In this document: one piece after another, positions 23,288 through 34,168 of the stretch
How positions within the stretch are numbered: position 1 is the first letter of the stretch
Layout of the letters: each line of letters begins with the position of its first letter
Assembly: GCA_907165275.2 (NCBI GenBank)
Contig: OU015669.1
Coordinates: 5,354,501-5,418,500 of the forward strand
DNA length: 64,000 nucleotides
Reading direction: 5' to 3'
DNA from: Zygaena filipendulae
Lineage: Eukaryota; Arthropoda; Insecta; Lepidoptera; Zygaenidae
Notes under the pieces: generated by a model
The model's input: the letters and a program-made list of their open reading frames with translations, nothing else
Databases searched by the model: none
Told to the model about the DNA's origin: nothing
Made by a program: the position numbers and the translations under genes

Positions 23288-25688
23288 TAAAGCTTATATC
23301 TCGGAACTACAAGTTACAGACCCATCGTGTTGGTACTCAAACTTCATGTTTTCGTGATATCTATGTGATCACGTGATCAAATATTCGATAGGCTATATCT
23401 CGGAAACTACAAGTTACAGACCCATCGTGTTGGTACTCAAACTTCATGTTTTCGTCATATCTATGTGATCACGTGATCAAATTTTCGATAGGCTATATCT
23501 CGGAAACTATAAGTTACAGACCCATCGTGTTGGTACTCAAACTTTATGTTTTCGTGATATCTATGTGATCACGTGGTCAAATTTTCGATAGGCTATATCT
23601 CGGAAACTACAAGTTACAGACCCATCGTGTTGGTACTCAAACTTCATGTTTTCGTCATATCTATGTGATCACGTGATCAAATATTCGATAGGCTATATCT
23701 CGGAAACTACAAGTTACAGACCCATCGTGTTGGTACTCAAACTTCATGTTTTCGTCATATCTATGTGATTACGTGATCAAATATTCGATAGGCTATATCT
23801 CGGAAACTACAAGTTACAGACCCATCGTGTTGGTACTCAAACTTCATGTTTTCGTCATATCTATGTGATCACGTGGTCAAATTTTCGATAGCCAATATCT
23901 CGGAAACTACAAGTTACAGACCCATCGTGTTGGTACTCAAACTTCATGTTTTCGTCATATCTATGTGATCACGTGGTCAAATTTTCGATAGCCAATATCT
24001 CGGAAACTACAAGTTACAGACCCATCGTGTTGGTACTCAAACTTCATGTTTTCGTGATATCTATGTGATCACGTGGTCAAATTTTCGATAGCCAATATCT
24101 CGGAAACTACAAGTTACAGACCCATCGTGTTGGTACTCAAACTTCATGTTTTCGTCATATCAATGTGATCACGTGGTCAAATTTTTGATAGCCAATATCT
24201 CGGAAACTACAAGTTACAGACCCATCGTGTTGGTACTCAAACTTCATGTTTTCGTGATATCTATGTGATCACGTGGTCAAATTTTCGATAGCCAATATCT
24301 CGGAAACTACAAGTTACAGACCCATCGTGTTGGTACTCAAACTTCATGTTTTCGTCATATCTATGTGATCACGTGGTCAAATTTTTGATAGCCGATATCT
24401 CGGAAACTACAAGTTACAGACCCATCGTGTTGGTACTCAAACTTCATGTTTTTGTGATATCTATGTGATCACGTGGTCAAATTTTCGATAGCCAATATCT
24501 CGGAAACTACAAGTTACAGACCCATCGTGTTGGTACTCAAACTTCATGTTTTCGTCATATCTATGTGATCACGTGGTCAAATTTTCGATAGCCAATATCT
24601 CGGAAACTACAAGTTACAGACCCATCGTGTTGGTACTCAAACTTCATGTTTTCGTCATATCTATGTGATCACGTGGTCAAATTTTCGATAGCCAATATCT
24701 CGGAAACTACAAGTTACAGACCCATCGTGTTGGTACTCAAACTTCATGTTTTCGTGATATCTATGTGATCACGTGGTCAAATTTTCGATAGCCAATATCT
24801 CGGAAACTACAAGTTACAGACCCATCGTGTTGGTACTCAAACTTCATGTTTTCGTGATATCTATGTGATCACGTAGTCAAATTTTCGATACCCAATATCT
24901 CGGAATCTACAAGTTACAGACCCATCGTGTTGGTACTCAAACTTCATGTTTTCGTGATATCTATGTGATCACGTGGTCAAATTTTCGATAGCCAATATCT
25001 CGGAAACTACAAGTTACAGACCCATCGTGTTGGTACTCAAACTTCATGTTTTCGTCATATCTATGTGATCACGTGATCAAATATTCGATAGGCTATATCT
25101 CGGAAACTACAAGTTACAGACCCATCGTGTTGGTACTCAAACTTCATGTTTTCGTCATATCTATGTGATCACGTGGTCAAATTTTCGATAGCCAATATCT
25201 CGGAAACTACAAGTTACAGACCCATCGTGTTGGTACTCAAACTTCATGTTTTCGTCATATCTATGTGATCACGTGGTCAAATTTTCGATAGCCAATATCT
25301 CGGAAACTACAAGTTACAGACCCATCGTGTTGGTACTCAAACTTCATGTTTTCGTGATATCTATGTGATCACGTGATCAAATCTTCGATAGCCTGTATTT
25401 CGGAAACTACAAGTTACAGACCCATCGTGTTGGTACTCAAACTTCATGTTTTCGTGATATCTATATGATCACGTGATCAAATTTTCGATAGCCTATATCT
25501 CGGAAACTACAAGTTACAGACCCATCGTGTTGGTACTCAAACTTCATGTTTTCGTCATATCTATGTGATCACGTGATCAAATATTCGATAGGCTATATCT
25601 CGGAAACTACAAGTTACAGACCCATCGTGTTGGTACTCAAACTTCATGTTTTCGTGATATCTATGTGCTCACGTGGTCAAATTTTCGG
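23288..25688 (+). repeat. Satellite array: 24 tandem units of exactly 100 bp with CACGTG cores
   Basis: The marker AAGTTACAGA recurs at 23311, 23411 and so on to 25611 with no length change, so there are 24 units in strict 100-bp register. Each holds a segment ending GATCACGTGATC or GATCACGTGGTC. The CACGTG core is intact in 22 of 24 units; units 5 and 16 carry TACGTG and CACGTA. Units fall into two subtypes by linked changes (ATATTCGATAGGCTATATCT or ATTTTCGATAGCCAATATCT). A degenerate partial unit with CCACGTGATG lies just upstream, near 23245-23275. The array sits in the CARD intron. It has no CRISPR features: there are no variable spacers, and units abut directly. Confidence 0.95.
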
Positions 25689-25828
25689 AAGTTTATTTTT
25701 TTCAGACAATAATCTAATACTGAATGCCATTTTACAAAAAAATACCCTCCGTTACACCCTGTATAAGATAGATTTTACTATTGTATTTTTTTCCAAATGA
25801 TGTAATGGTTCACTCATTGCTATTTACA

Positions 25829-26310
25829 AGCTGACCCCCGCGGTTTCATCCACGGTAATTTCGGAGCACTCGCGGGAATTCCGGGATAAAAAATAGGTAC
25901 CCTTTGTCACTCAGGATCACTTTAGACTCCTATAAAAGAATTTTGTAAATCGGTTTAGTAGATCCAGAGATTATAACCTCACAAACTCTGGAGTTCCCGC
26001 GGGAATTCCGGGATAAAAAGTACCCTATGTCACTTAAGATCACTGCAGCTTTTAATTATGAAAGAATTTTTAGAATCAGTTCAGTAGATCCAGAGATTAC
26101 CCACTACAATCTCACAAACTCACGTACTCACAAACTCCGGAGTCCCCGAGGGATTTCCGGGATAAAAAGTACCCTGTATCACTCTGGATCACTGTATAGC
26201 TCCCTATAAGTGAAAGAATTTTCAAAATCGGTTGAGTAGATCTAGAGATTATCCCCTACAAACGTCACAAACTCACAAACCCACAAACTCATAAACTTTT
26301 GCTCTTTATA
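25829..26310 (+). repeat. ACTAGCTGT-family repeat with about three internal tandem units
   Basis: Starts AGCTGACCCCCGCGG. The block with CGGGAATTCCGGGATAAAAA, then ACCCTATGTCACT and AGATCCAGAGATTA, recurs about three times (near 25853, 25985 and 26135), ending in ACAAACTCACAAACCC microsatellite-like sequence. Confidence 0.65.
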
Positions 26311-26406
26311 ATACTAGTATACATTATCTCCTTGATACTGAAGTCAAAGAAATACAATAAATAAAATTGATGCAGGCAAACCCGCAGCAGGATCAACTGC
26401 TAGTAA

Positions 26407-26626
26407 AATCCTACTAATATTATCAACGCGAAAGTTTGTAAGTATGTATAGATGGATGGATGGTTGTTTGTTAATCTTTCACGCAAAAACTACTGGATGG
26501 ATTTAAATTAAACTTTACAATAATATAGCTTATACATCAGATTAACACATAGGGTACTTTATATCCCGGAATTCCCGCGGAAACTCTGAAATTAACGCGG
26601 GTGAAACCGCGAGGCACAACTAGTAC
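26407..26626 (-). repeat. ACTAGCTGT-family dispersed repeat
   Basis: Reverse copy from CTACTAATATTATCAACGCG through CTTTCACGCAAAAACTACTGG to CCGCGAGGCACAACTAGT. Confidence 0.7.
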
Positions 26627-26654
26627 ATTAAGTATAATTTATTACAAACTGAGA

Positions 26655-26806
26655 CTGAGATTCGCTCGCACTCGCGTGAGTTTCGGAATTCCCGCAGGAA
26701 CTCTAAACTTCTTTATTCTTCTTCTTACAATAACAAACATAATAAAAAAAGAATTAGCGAAATTGATCGAGCCGTTCACGCGTGATGCTGTGCCCGTAAC
26801 GTAACC
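26655..26806 (+). repeat. ACTAGCTGT-family variant with AAAAAAGAATTAGCGAAATTG segment
   Basis: CTCGCGTGAGTTTCGGAATT is followed by a CTTCTTACAATAACAAACA segment and GAGCCGTTCACGCGTGATGC. The same arrangement recurs at 58023-58185. Confidence 0.6.
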
Positions 26807-26850
26807 AAGTGAAATAGGGATTTTTATATATATACCTATTCATATATTAT

Positions 26851-27175
26851 AGCTAGCTGTTCATCGCGGTTTCACCCTTGGTAATTTCGGAGATCCCGCA
26901 GGTATTCCGAGATAAAAATATCTACTACCTACCATATATTTGTTTCTCTACCTAAGTAACTACTTTTCACGTGTAGTATACAAAATTTCATACAGTTTGA
27001 CCCGCGTTAATTTCGGAGTTTCCGCGGGAATTCCGAGATAAAAAGTACCCTATGTCCTCTGTACCCCAGACAACGTGTATACAAAATTTCATGATGATCC
27101 GTTGAGTCGTTGAGGTGTGAAAGCGTAACAAACAAACAAACAAACTCACTTTCGCGTTTATAATATTTATTTATG
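26851..27175 (+). repeat. ACTAGCTGT-family repeat (partial duplicate plus long copy)
   Basis: A short GC-rich head (26851-26925) is followed by a fuller copy from 26998, with TTCATGATGATCCGTTGAG, GTGAAAGCGTAACAAACAAA and a TTTCGCGTTTATAATATT edge. Confidence 0.65.
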
Positions 27176-27343
27176 TTTTGGCAACAAACAGTCATATATA
27201 CATCTTAATTTTTACAATATTTCGTATTACTATGTTACAGACCTACAGTGCCGATACATGATAATAAATATACAGTACAAATGAGAGATGGCACATAAGT
27301 TGTCATCAATATCAGTAAGGATAGATAATACCTAAATAGATTA

Positions 27344-27869
27344 CTAGCTATACCGCGTGGTTTCACCCGCGTGAGTTACGGAATTCCCGCATGAACTCCA
27401 AAGTAATCTAATTTACGCCTTATAACATCACCTAATTAGCTGTGAAAGTCCCGTCAAAATTGATCTAACCATTTCGGAGATTCACCCGCGTTAATTTCGG
27501 AATTCCCGCAGGAACTCCGAAGTAGCCTAATTTACTCCTAATAACATTAGCTAATTAGCAGTGAGAGTCTCGTCAAAATTGGTCCAACCATTTCGGAGAT
27601 TCACCCGCGTTAATTTCGGAACTCCCGCAGGAACTCCAAAGTAGTCCAATGTAAACCTTATAACATTAGTTAATTAGCAGTGAAAGTCCCGTCCAAATCG
27701 GTTCAACCCTTTCGGAGATTCACACGCGTGAGTTTCGGAACTTCCGCAGGAACTCCAACCTGGTCCTGACAATAACGAACACAAAGGAAATAATTTCCCA
27801 GTTTGGTGCAGTCGTTTGGAAGTTACGCGCTTAGCAATACATTGAGCGATTCATTTTTATTTATATAGA
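27344..27869 (+). repeat. ACTAGCTGT-family repeat with four tandem 119-bp units
   Basis: The block around TTCACCCGCG recurs at about 27365, 27484, 27603 and 27722, a constant 119-bp step. Each unit carries TAACATTAGCTAATTAGCAG-like sequence and AACC(A/C)TTTCGGAGATTCAC. It ends in GTGCAGTCGTTTGGAAGTTA and an AT-rich tail. Confidence 0.75.
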
Positions 27870-28050
27870 TTTCAGAGTTCCCGTGGGAATTCCGGGTAAA
27901 AATATAGCCTATGTTACTCAGGAATAACGTAGCATTCTAATGGTGAAAAAATTTTTAAATCGATTCAGTAGTTTTTGAGTTAAATCGTAACAAACAAACT
28001 ACAAAACAAACAAACAAAAAATCAAATCTTCCCTTTTTATAATAATAATA
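27870..28050 (+). repeat. ACTAGCTGT-family fragment
   Basis: Begins within the GC-rich half (CAGAGTTCCCGTGGGAATTC) and runs to ATCGATTCAGTAGTTTTTGA and AACAAACAAAC-rich DNA. Confidence 0.55.
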
Positions 28051-28162
28051 ATTATTGTCAACTTCCCAACGCACTGACGAACTAAATAAAAGAAGATCAA
28101 TATGAAATAGAATGACGCACGACGGCTGAATGTATAGAAGTTTTTCGACAGGAAGATCTATG

Positions 28163-28255
28163 CGATAATGGTTTAGTGGCTAGAACAACGGGTAGCAAAG
28201 ACTTAGTAGTTTTGTAAGGCCCCTGTTCAAATCTCAGCCCCCCACTGTTATACTA
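28163..28255 (+). repeat. tRNA-derived SINE
   Basis: TAATGGTTTAGTGGCTAGAA head and a B-box-like GTTCAAATCTC, followed by a T-rich stretch. The tRNA fold is not complete. Confidence 0.45.
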
Positions 28256-28396
28256 TGATGTTTTTTTTTTGTTATCTGTCATTTTTTATTGCAATGTTTA
28301 CGATTTGAAATCTATACTGTTTTTTCTGTAGATTATTGGACCATTTGCGAATTGGACGAAATGCGCCTGAACGTATTATTCACACTTCTAGACAAA

Positions 28397-28568
28397 CCTA
28401 TTATTAGAAATGTGAGTTTGTTTGTTTGTTTGGTACGCTTTCACGGCTTGATTACCTAACCGATTATTAACAAACTTTGCATACACGTTATTAGGGGCAC
28501 AGAGAAGAACACAGGGTAGTTTTAATCCAGGAACTCCCGCAGGAACTCCGAAAAACCCGCACTATAAT
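28397..28568 (-). repeat. ACTAGCTGT-family dispersed repeat
   Basis: Reverse copy with GTGAGTTTGTTTGTTTGTTT, GGGGCACAGAGAAGAACAC and CAGGAACTCCCGCAGG. The terminal edge is lost. Confidence 0.6.
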
Positions 28569-28811
28569 TTCTATATTGTATAGCTAATAATATTATGAAG
28601 TAGTAAAGAACCAGTTTTAAAAAAATATTTTACTCATAGGAAACTACAGTATCCCTGAGTGATATAATAGATAACAACTTGACAAAGTATCCCATGTTAG
28701 TAGTCGCAAAACTCGAAAACGATCTATCGCGATGGATTGACTTGAAATTTTGACTGGACTTGAAGTTTTGATTAGACGGGACCTGGTTTTTTTTCCAATA
28801 CCTGTATATTT

Positions 28812-29000
28812 TTATAGCTGTTCCCCGCGGTTTCACCAGTAATAAGATAGAAGTTCCCGTGGGAATTTCGGGATAAAAGTACCCCTTTGTCCTTCTCTGT
28901 ATCTCTGACAACGTGTGTGCAAAGTTTCATGATGATCCGCAGAGCTGTTGAGGCGTGAAAGCGTAACAAACAAACAAACTTACTTTCACATTTATAGTGA
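28812..29000 (+). repeat. ACTAGCTGT-family dispersed repeat
   Basis: TAGCTGTTCCCCGCGGTTTC start, then CGGGATAAAAGTACCCCTTT, TTTCATGATGATCCGCAGAG, GTGAAAGCGTAACAAACAAA and TTTCACATTTATAGTG. Confidence 0.7.
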
Positions 29001-29026
29001 GGTTATCCTACTAATATGTATTATAA

Positions 29027-29462
29027 ACTAGCTGTGCCCCGCGGTTTCACCCGCGTGAGTTTCGGGATTCCCGCAGGAACTCCAATGCAGTCTAATTTAC
29101 TCCTTATAACAACAGCTAATTAGCAGTGAATCCCGTCAATATCGGTCCAACCGTTTTGGAGATTCACCCGCGTGAATTTCGGAATTCCCGCAGGAACTCC
29201 AAAATTCTTTTATATAAACCTTGTCCTGACAATAACGAACTCCAAAAAAAAATCAATTTTCCAATTTGGTGCAGTCGTTTGTAAGTTATGCGCTTACCAA
29301 CACATTTGACGATTCATTTTTATTATATAGATGTGAAAGTGTGGATCTTTGTTACTCAATCACGCAAAAACGGCTGAACTGAGTTGGATGAAATTTTGCA
29401 TGCACGGAATTCCCGCGAGAACTCCAAAATTACCGCGGGTGAAACCGCGGGGCACAGCTAGT
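29027..29462. repeat. Two ACTAGCTGT-family copies in inverted orientation with matching ends
   Basis: A plus copy from 29027 (with two internal units about 117 bp apart) meets a minus copy that ends at 29462. The outer 29 bp at each end are exact reverse complements, so the pair looks like one element with terminal inverted repeats. No target duplication is evident. Confidence 0.6.
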
Positions 29463-29629
29463 GTTAAATATTTTTACCAAAATAAAAGAAGAGTAACCAA
29501 CTAAAAAAAAAGTTTAAAATAATTTTAAGTCGTTTTCACAGATAGATTAAGCTTAGCCTGGAGCTACATATGTATATATAGGCTTTGTTTCATTGAAATC
29601 GGATGTCGGAAAAAAAGTTGTTGTATAAA

Positions 29630-29669
29630 AACCTTTCGCGCGGGTGAAACCGCGGGGTACAGCTAGTCT
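29630..29669 (-). repeat. ACTAGCTGT-family edge fragment
   Basis: GGGTGAAACCGCGGGGTACA followed by GCTAGT. Only the GC-rich edge is present. Confidence 0.5.
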
Positions 29670-31698
29670 TAAATATTGTTGTTCTATACCCTAGAATTTT
29701 TTTTCATTACAGTTTAAAATCCTAGAAAGAACGAAAAATAAATCGTTTATAAATAAGTGTGTATAAATAAGTTTGACAAAATAGTTACAAAAAGTGGAAT
29801 ATAAATCTAAGGTTTGAACACAAGATTTTCACGATTCATAGTTTACAAAAAGAGACGCATTACACCACAGCGCCACCGAGACTCTTGTTGAAATAGCCAA
29901 ATTACGAATCTTATTCGTCTAGTATTAATCGATTTGCATGTGTGTGTGACTACGTTTCGGCCGGTTATTCGATATTTTCGTGTAGTTAAAGGATAATAAT
30001 GCGCGTAAAGCCATATAAAAATTTTAAATCAAAGATGTATTAAACACTCATCCTCTCGCACCCATCATCAAAATTTATTTTTTAACCTTGTGATTCTCTG
30101 TAAATTGAGAAAACTCTTTTATGGCGCCGTCCGCGGCCTCTATCGGAAGGGAGCTGCGTCATATGCTAGAGCGCACCCTTCACATGAAGCATGCATAGCG
30201 GACAGACAGACAGATATTTATTTATATTATATTACGTATATTATTATGTAAATTGAAGTTCCAGTCATTGCAGTCATCAGTAAATTGAAAGCGCAAAATA
30301 CAAAAACGGCAATGCAACGTTGAGAGCTATACCCATTGAAGTAGGTATATGTAGTGACGTCAGTAGGTTCATATACTTCAATGGCTATGCTATACCTGAT
30401 TTTTACAACTTCACATGCTATCAAAGCGAACCTCCGACTGCCTCTGTATGGCTTTAGCTGGCGTTTGTTTACCCATTGTGGCTCGTTAACTCGAATGTAA
30501 AGTTCAATGAACCCGTTCAGGTACTCTGTTACATTTAGTGAGCAAATTATAGTTTACAAGTTTGAAGTTGAGCAATATTGAACCATTTACCCGTGTCCCA
30601 ATATTGAACTGCTGCGTACTGTTTCAATTTGTATTGAGGCGTGTTGCTTGAAGATTCGTAGGTAAGTATCTCAACAGCCTCAACACTATGTTTCATTGAG
30701 TCATTCTCACATTTTTTTTCCGTTTTGGCACGTTTTTATTGTGTATTTTTGTGCATATGAAATTAAATGAGATGAAATGGAATTCTTAATTTTACAAATT
30801 GTTCCATAAACATTTTGAAGAGTTAAAATTCTTTCAGCTCTAGCTATCATACGTATCGGACAAATTATTCATCAATACGATCTAATGAAATAATCTATTT
30901 GACTAATTTGATAATTTCATTTTCTATTATGGAAGCTTATTCATAGGGTAAAAGAGTCAGTGACGTATATTTGTTTTTGTATGTAAATTATATTTTGCAG
31001 TGAAACGAAATGAGGAAGGCATCACCTAGACACTTCTAGGCACTTATTTTGTTATTGCTATAATTTCAATATAATAAAAAAACTACAAATCTATAGTCAC
31101 TGTCTCTGTATGACGATGAACTATATATAATAATGAGTTAAAAATGAATCACGTGAGTTTTGATGACAATCATTAACATTTAGATACCTATATATTTGTT
31201 GTTGTCAGTCGGCAGTTTTTCCATTCCAAAGACTTGTTTTTGTAAACCTCATCATTATCATCAAACATCGTACTCGTTTTTAGAACACTCGTAACACTCG
31301 TACGTTTACAAAAATTCTGATGAAAACCCCAATTAAAATGAATACTTCGATGCACACATGACTTTGGCAAGAACAATCGAAGCGTAATGAGGCATCAATC
31401 AGACAGAATTAGCTCTTTATTGTATTTCAAGTTTGTGTGTACTTCAAGTTACAATCTGTGATGCGAGTCGCGACCTTTATTAACTGAAATCAGCAATTTA
31501 TCTAACGATAGAGACGGTCAATAAAGGTTATATTTGTTAATTTATTCAAACTATTCACTCGTGCATGAATTCAAATTGTAATTTTTTTTAACAGTTCCAT
31601 AGACTATTGGTTTGAGTGGTTCATTTCATTTTCAGTATATTTGCTATTTTACTTTAAATATACCGGGAAATTATTATAACTTAGTGTTCTCCCCCAGA

Positions 31699-31882
31699 GT
31701 TTTGCTTTCAAAAGACAAGTTGGTTTCCCCAAGGAACTGGTCCGATCATGCGATAAAATTAAAAAGGTAAATGGAATAGATATTTTTCATCTAATGTTAT
31801 TCATATTCCTATGTTCTTAGATAGGACTTTTGATCGTGTACAATGCTATGACAATGTACTAATTTTGCTGGAAGCTCTATAT
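31699..31882 (+). repeat. Dispersed duplicate, copy A (inverted relative to 38148-38372)
   Basis: It shares GCTTTCAAAAG(A/C)CAAG, AGGAACTGGT or AGAACTGGT, GGACTTTTGATCGTGTACAA and GGAAGCTCTAT in the same order with the reverse complement of 38148-38372. Class unknown. Confidence 0.55.
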
Positions 31883-31933
31883 TTATGCAAAATCTAGCCA
31901 AATTTTACTATGAAATATGAAATATTTATTGCC

Positions 31934-31980
31934 ATAATTTTACATTTATTATATCTCTCATATAATAAATGTAAAATTAT
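31934..31980. repeat. Perfect hairpin, 20-bp arms and 7-nt loop
   Basis: ATAATTTTACATTTATTATA (31934-31953), loop TCTCTCA, then its exact reverse complement (31961-31980). Confidence 0.85.
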
Positions 31981-32354
31981 TATCGACTAGGGTAGGTATA
32001 CATTAAACGAAAAGTTACTTCGTCGTCGTTGTACTCGCTTCTATTACGTTATTGATAAGATGAAAATTAACGTTGTCATTAGATATTGTGGTTATCTCTA
32101 GACTATTTTTTTTGTCCCAGCCTTTATCTCGATTTACAAAGCGTCTCGCTTATGACATCCGTTGTACTGCAATATTATTGCAAAGTGTCTAGTGAATATT
32201 AAACCTGAGTAGACAATGTTGCAATTATAAAAATTGTGTTGTGTCAACATAAGTTGTAGGTATTTAGCGAAAATGTTTTACCAACATACTTGTGTTATGT
32301 TTACCTACTATTAGGTAGGATATGCAATGGGCTTGTCAACCAAATTTGAATTTT

Positions 32355-32534
32355 TAGTCCGTCTTGTAGATTAATACAAAATATTGGACATGTATTTAGG
32401 AATTACATTAAGTTGAAATGTCGCATGAGCCCACACTCCTAAACTTTAATGCGTTTTATCTTAGTATTTCTTTAATAATTTGAAGAAGCAAAAAATATGG
32501 GTCTATTATTTTTATTAATCTACAAGACGAAATA
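32355..32534. mobile_element. 180-bp MITE with TAGTCCGTCTTGTAGATTAA-type termini
   Basis: The left end TAGTCCGTCTTGTAGATTAA and the reverse complement of the right end TATTTCGTCTTGTAGATTAA match except near the tip. There is no coding capacity. A deleted relative lies at 1868-1933. Confidence 0.6.
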
Positions 32535-33322
32535 AATCTATTAGACTCCTATGAGATGAGTCTAACCGAAAAAATAGTGCATCTGCTTATTTTGTAACAA
32601 ATTCTCGTGTATTCTCTCTAAGACTACAACCTTTTTGATGGTTGTTGCAGCAGAATAAATTTAACAGGAGAAGAAAAACCCGAAAATCGCTTTATTTAAA
32701 ATAAATTTTCCACAGTTTTGCGATTTTTTTAAATTTTAATTTCTCTAAGAAAAGCCTTTTTGGTGCTTATGAGTATGTAGGAATATCCGTTATGCGTGAA
32801 AGGTGACAAAAATACAAAAAAGACTCATTTTGAAAAAAAAAATGTCAGTTGCTTTGTTTTTCTGTAGGGCAGCCGAATTGTTTGTGATGAGTTGTGTAAT
32901 TTTAGTTTAAATTAATTTAACTATTAATTATTTTAGTGTAAATTTGATTAATCCCCACAAAACAAAAATTTTGGTCTTTTTAATATTAATATGAAATATC
33001 AAGTCCACTTTTCTGCAAATCACCAGTGTATTAAAATATTGCATCACGCTTTTGAAGTGACACGTAACACGATTCATTAGACAGATTCTAGTAACGTAAC
33101 AAATAGGTTAGCAGATCAATTCTAAAAATTAAAATCACGGTTACAAAATATTGGTTAAAATCGACACTAAATAAACAAATAATAGTGAAGAGTGTTGACT
33201 TTTCCCATCAAGCAGGTACTACAGCTACTGAATGCATGTTTTACTTGTGCATATGTGTCGAAAGAACAGAACTGTCACCTTTACCTTGCATTCATGACGG
33301 CCATAACACCCTTTTATTTAAA

Positions 33323-33500
33323 ACTAGCTGTCCCTCGCAGTTTCACCCGTGGTAATTTCGGGAACTCCGAAATTACCACGGGTGAAACCAGCGTATAAAC
33401 CTTCCTCTTGAATCACTCTATCTATTGGTGAAAACCTCATGAAAATCCGCTGTATTGTTATCGCGAACAGACAGGCAGACAAACACGACGGAGAACTTTA
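33323..33500 (+). repeat. ACTAGCTGT-family chimera with internal 22-bp palindrome
   Basis: The head is normal, but 33340-33361 is followed after 5 nt by its exact reverse complement (33367-33388). The tail then has CTCATGAAAATCCGCTGTAT and a CAGACAGGCAGACAAACACG block like that at 21700-21790. Confidence 0.65.
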
Positions 33501-33677
33501 AAATATCTAATAGATAACGGAAACAACATCGTCCATTTACAACTATTACCTAAAAAGTGCTTATTACTTGGTAGTACCTACATATTTTATAGTATTTCGA
33601 TTTGTTAGCAAAATTAATGGTTCTAGAACGACTTCAAGTTACGTATACGATGCTTTCAACAATATTTTTTGTTTCAG

Positions 33678-33735
33678 GTTATAATACAGTTGAAAGTGCC
33701 AAAGAAAAGATGGTGATGAGTCATAATTTAAACAG
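33678..33735 (+). CDS. CARD-domain protein, exon 2
   Basis: Acceptor TTTTTTGTTTCAG, then 58 nt and a GTGTGT donor. Joined to exon 1 (phase 1) it reads GYNTVESAKEKMVMSHNLN plus two bases, with no stop. It is a short, mostly helical extension after the CARD. The only support is splice sites and phase, so RNA evidence would decide it. Confidence 0.5.
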
Positions 33736-33845
33736 GTGTGTATACATTTTATTTAAGTATTAATTAGCAAATAAATGCTTTAGGTACATTTCCAATTTCT
33801 TCGCTTCATTTTATCGCTGTTTATGACTATTATATATATTTTCAG

Positions 33846-33861
33846 GGTGCAAACTTTCTAA
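33846..33861 (+). CDS. CARD-domain protein, terminal exon
   Basis: Acceptor TATATATTTTCAG after a 110-bp intron. In phase 2 it completes an Arg codon and reads VQTF then TAA (33859-33861). This makes the protein 121 residues. Two AATAAA signals follow about 310 nt later. The exon is tiny, so its support is weaker than for exons 1 and 2. Confidence 0.42.
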
Positions 33862-34168
33862 GCGTAGTTTTCCAAGTTACAATACGTTGAAAAACCGAGC
33901 AAGTTGAAAGAAAAAATTATATTATTGACTTAGATGTTCTGGCATGAAAAAACCATGACTTTGTCGTAATAAATATAATTACATGTAATCAAAGTCAAGG
34001 TAAAATAGTTTTATACAAAGTTGTCAACAATTTAATTGCGCTTAACTTAATTCAAATAATTTAATTCAGAACACGAAGAGAAGTAACCATACGCATAATT
34101 TATTAGGTGCTGAAATTATGAATTAGATTGCCTTGTGTGAATAGTATTTGTAAATTTTAAGATGGTTA

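Larger units (their letters stand above)
12514..33677 (+). other. 21-kb intron of the CARD gene
   Basis: Inferred from the phase-matched exons at 12222 and 33678. It contains a GC-rich patch (about 12725-12800), the 26-bp palindrome at 14221, the 100-bp satellite (23288-25688), many ACTAGCTGT-family repeats, mostly between 25.8 and 29.7 kb, a SINE and a MITE. No other coding exon was recognised on either strand. Confidence 0.45.

Noticed and set aside
23288..25688. CRISPR-like regular spacing
   Set aside because: Units abut with no unique spacers and the host is an animal; it is a satellite.
25546..25800. 84-codon frame across the last satellite unit
   Set aside because: The 100-bp period shifts frame in every unit, so no coding role is expected.
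30980..31050. Possible extra CARD exon after TTATATTTTGCAG at about 31000
   Set aside because: In the required phase it meets a stop after nine codons, and the exon at 33678 gives a better join.
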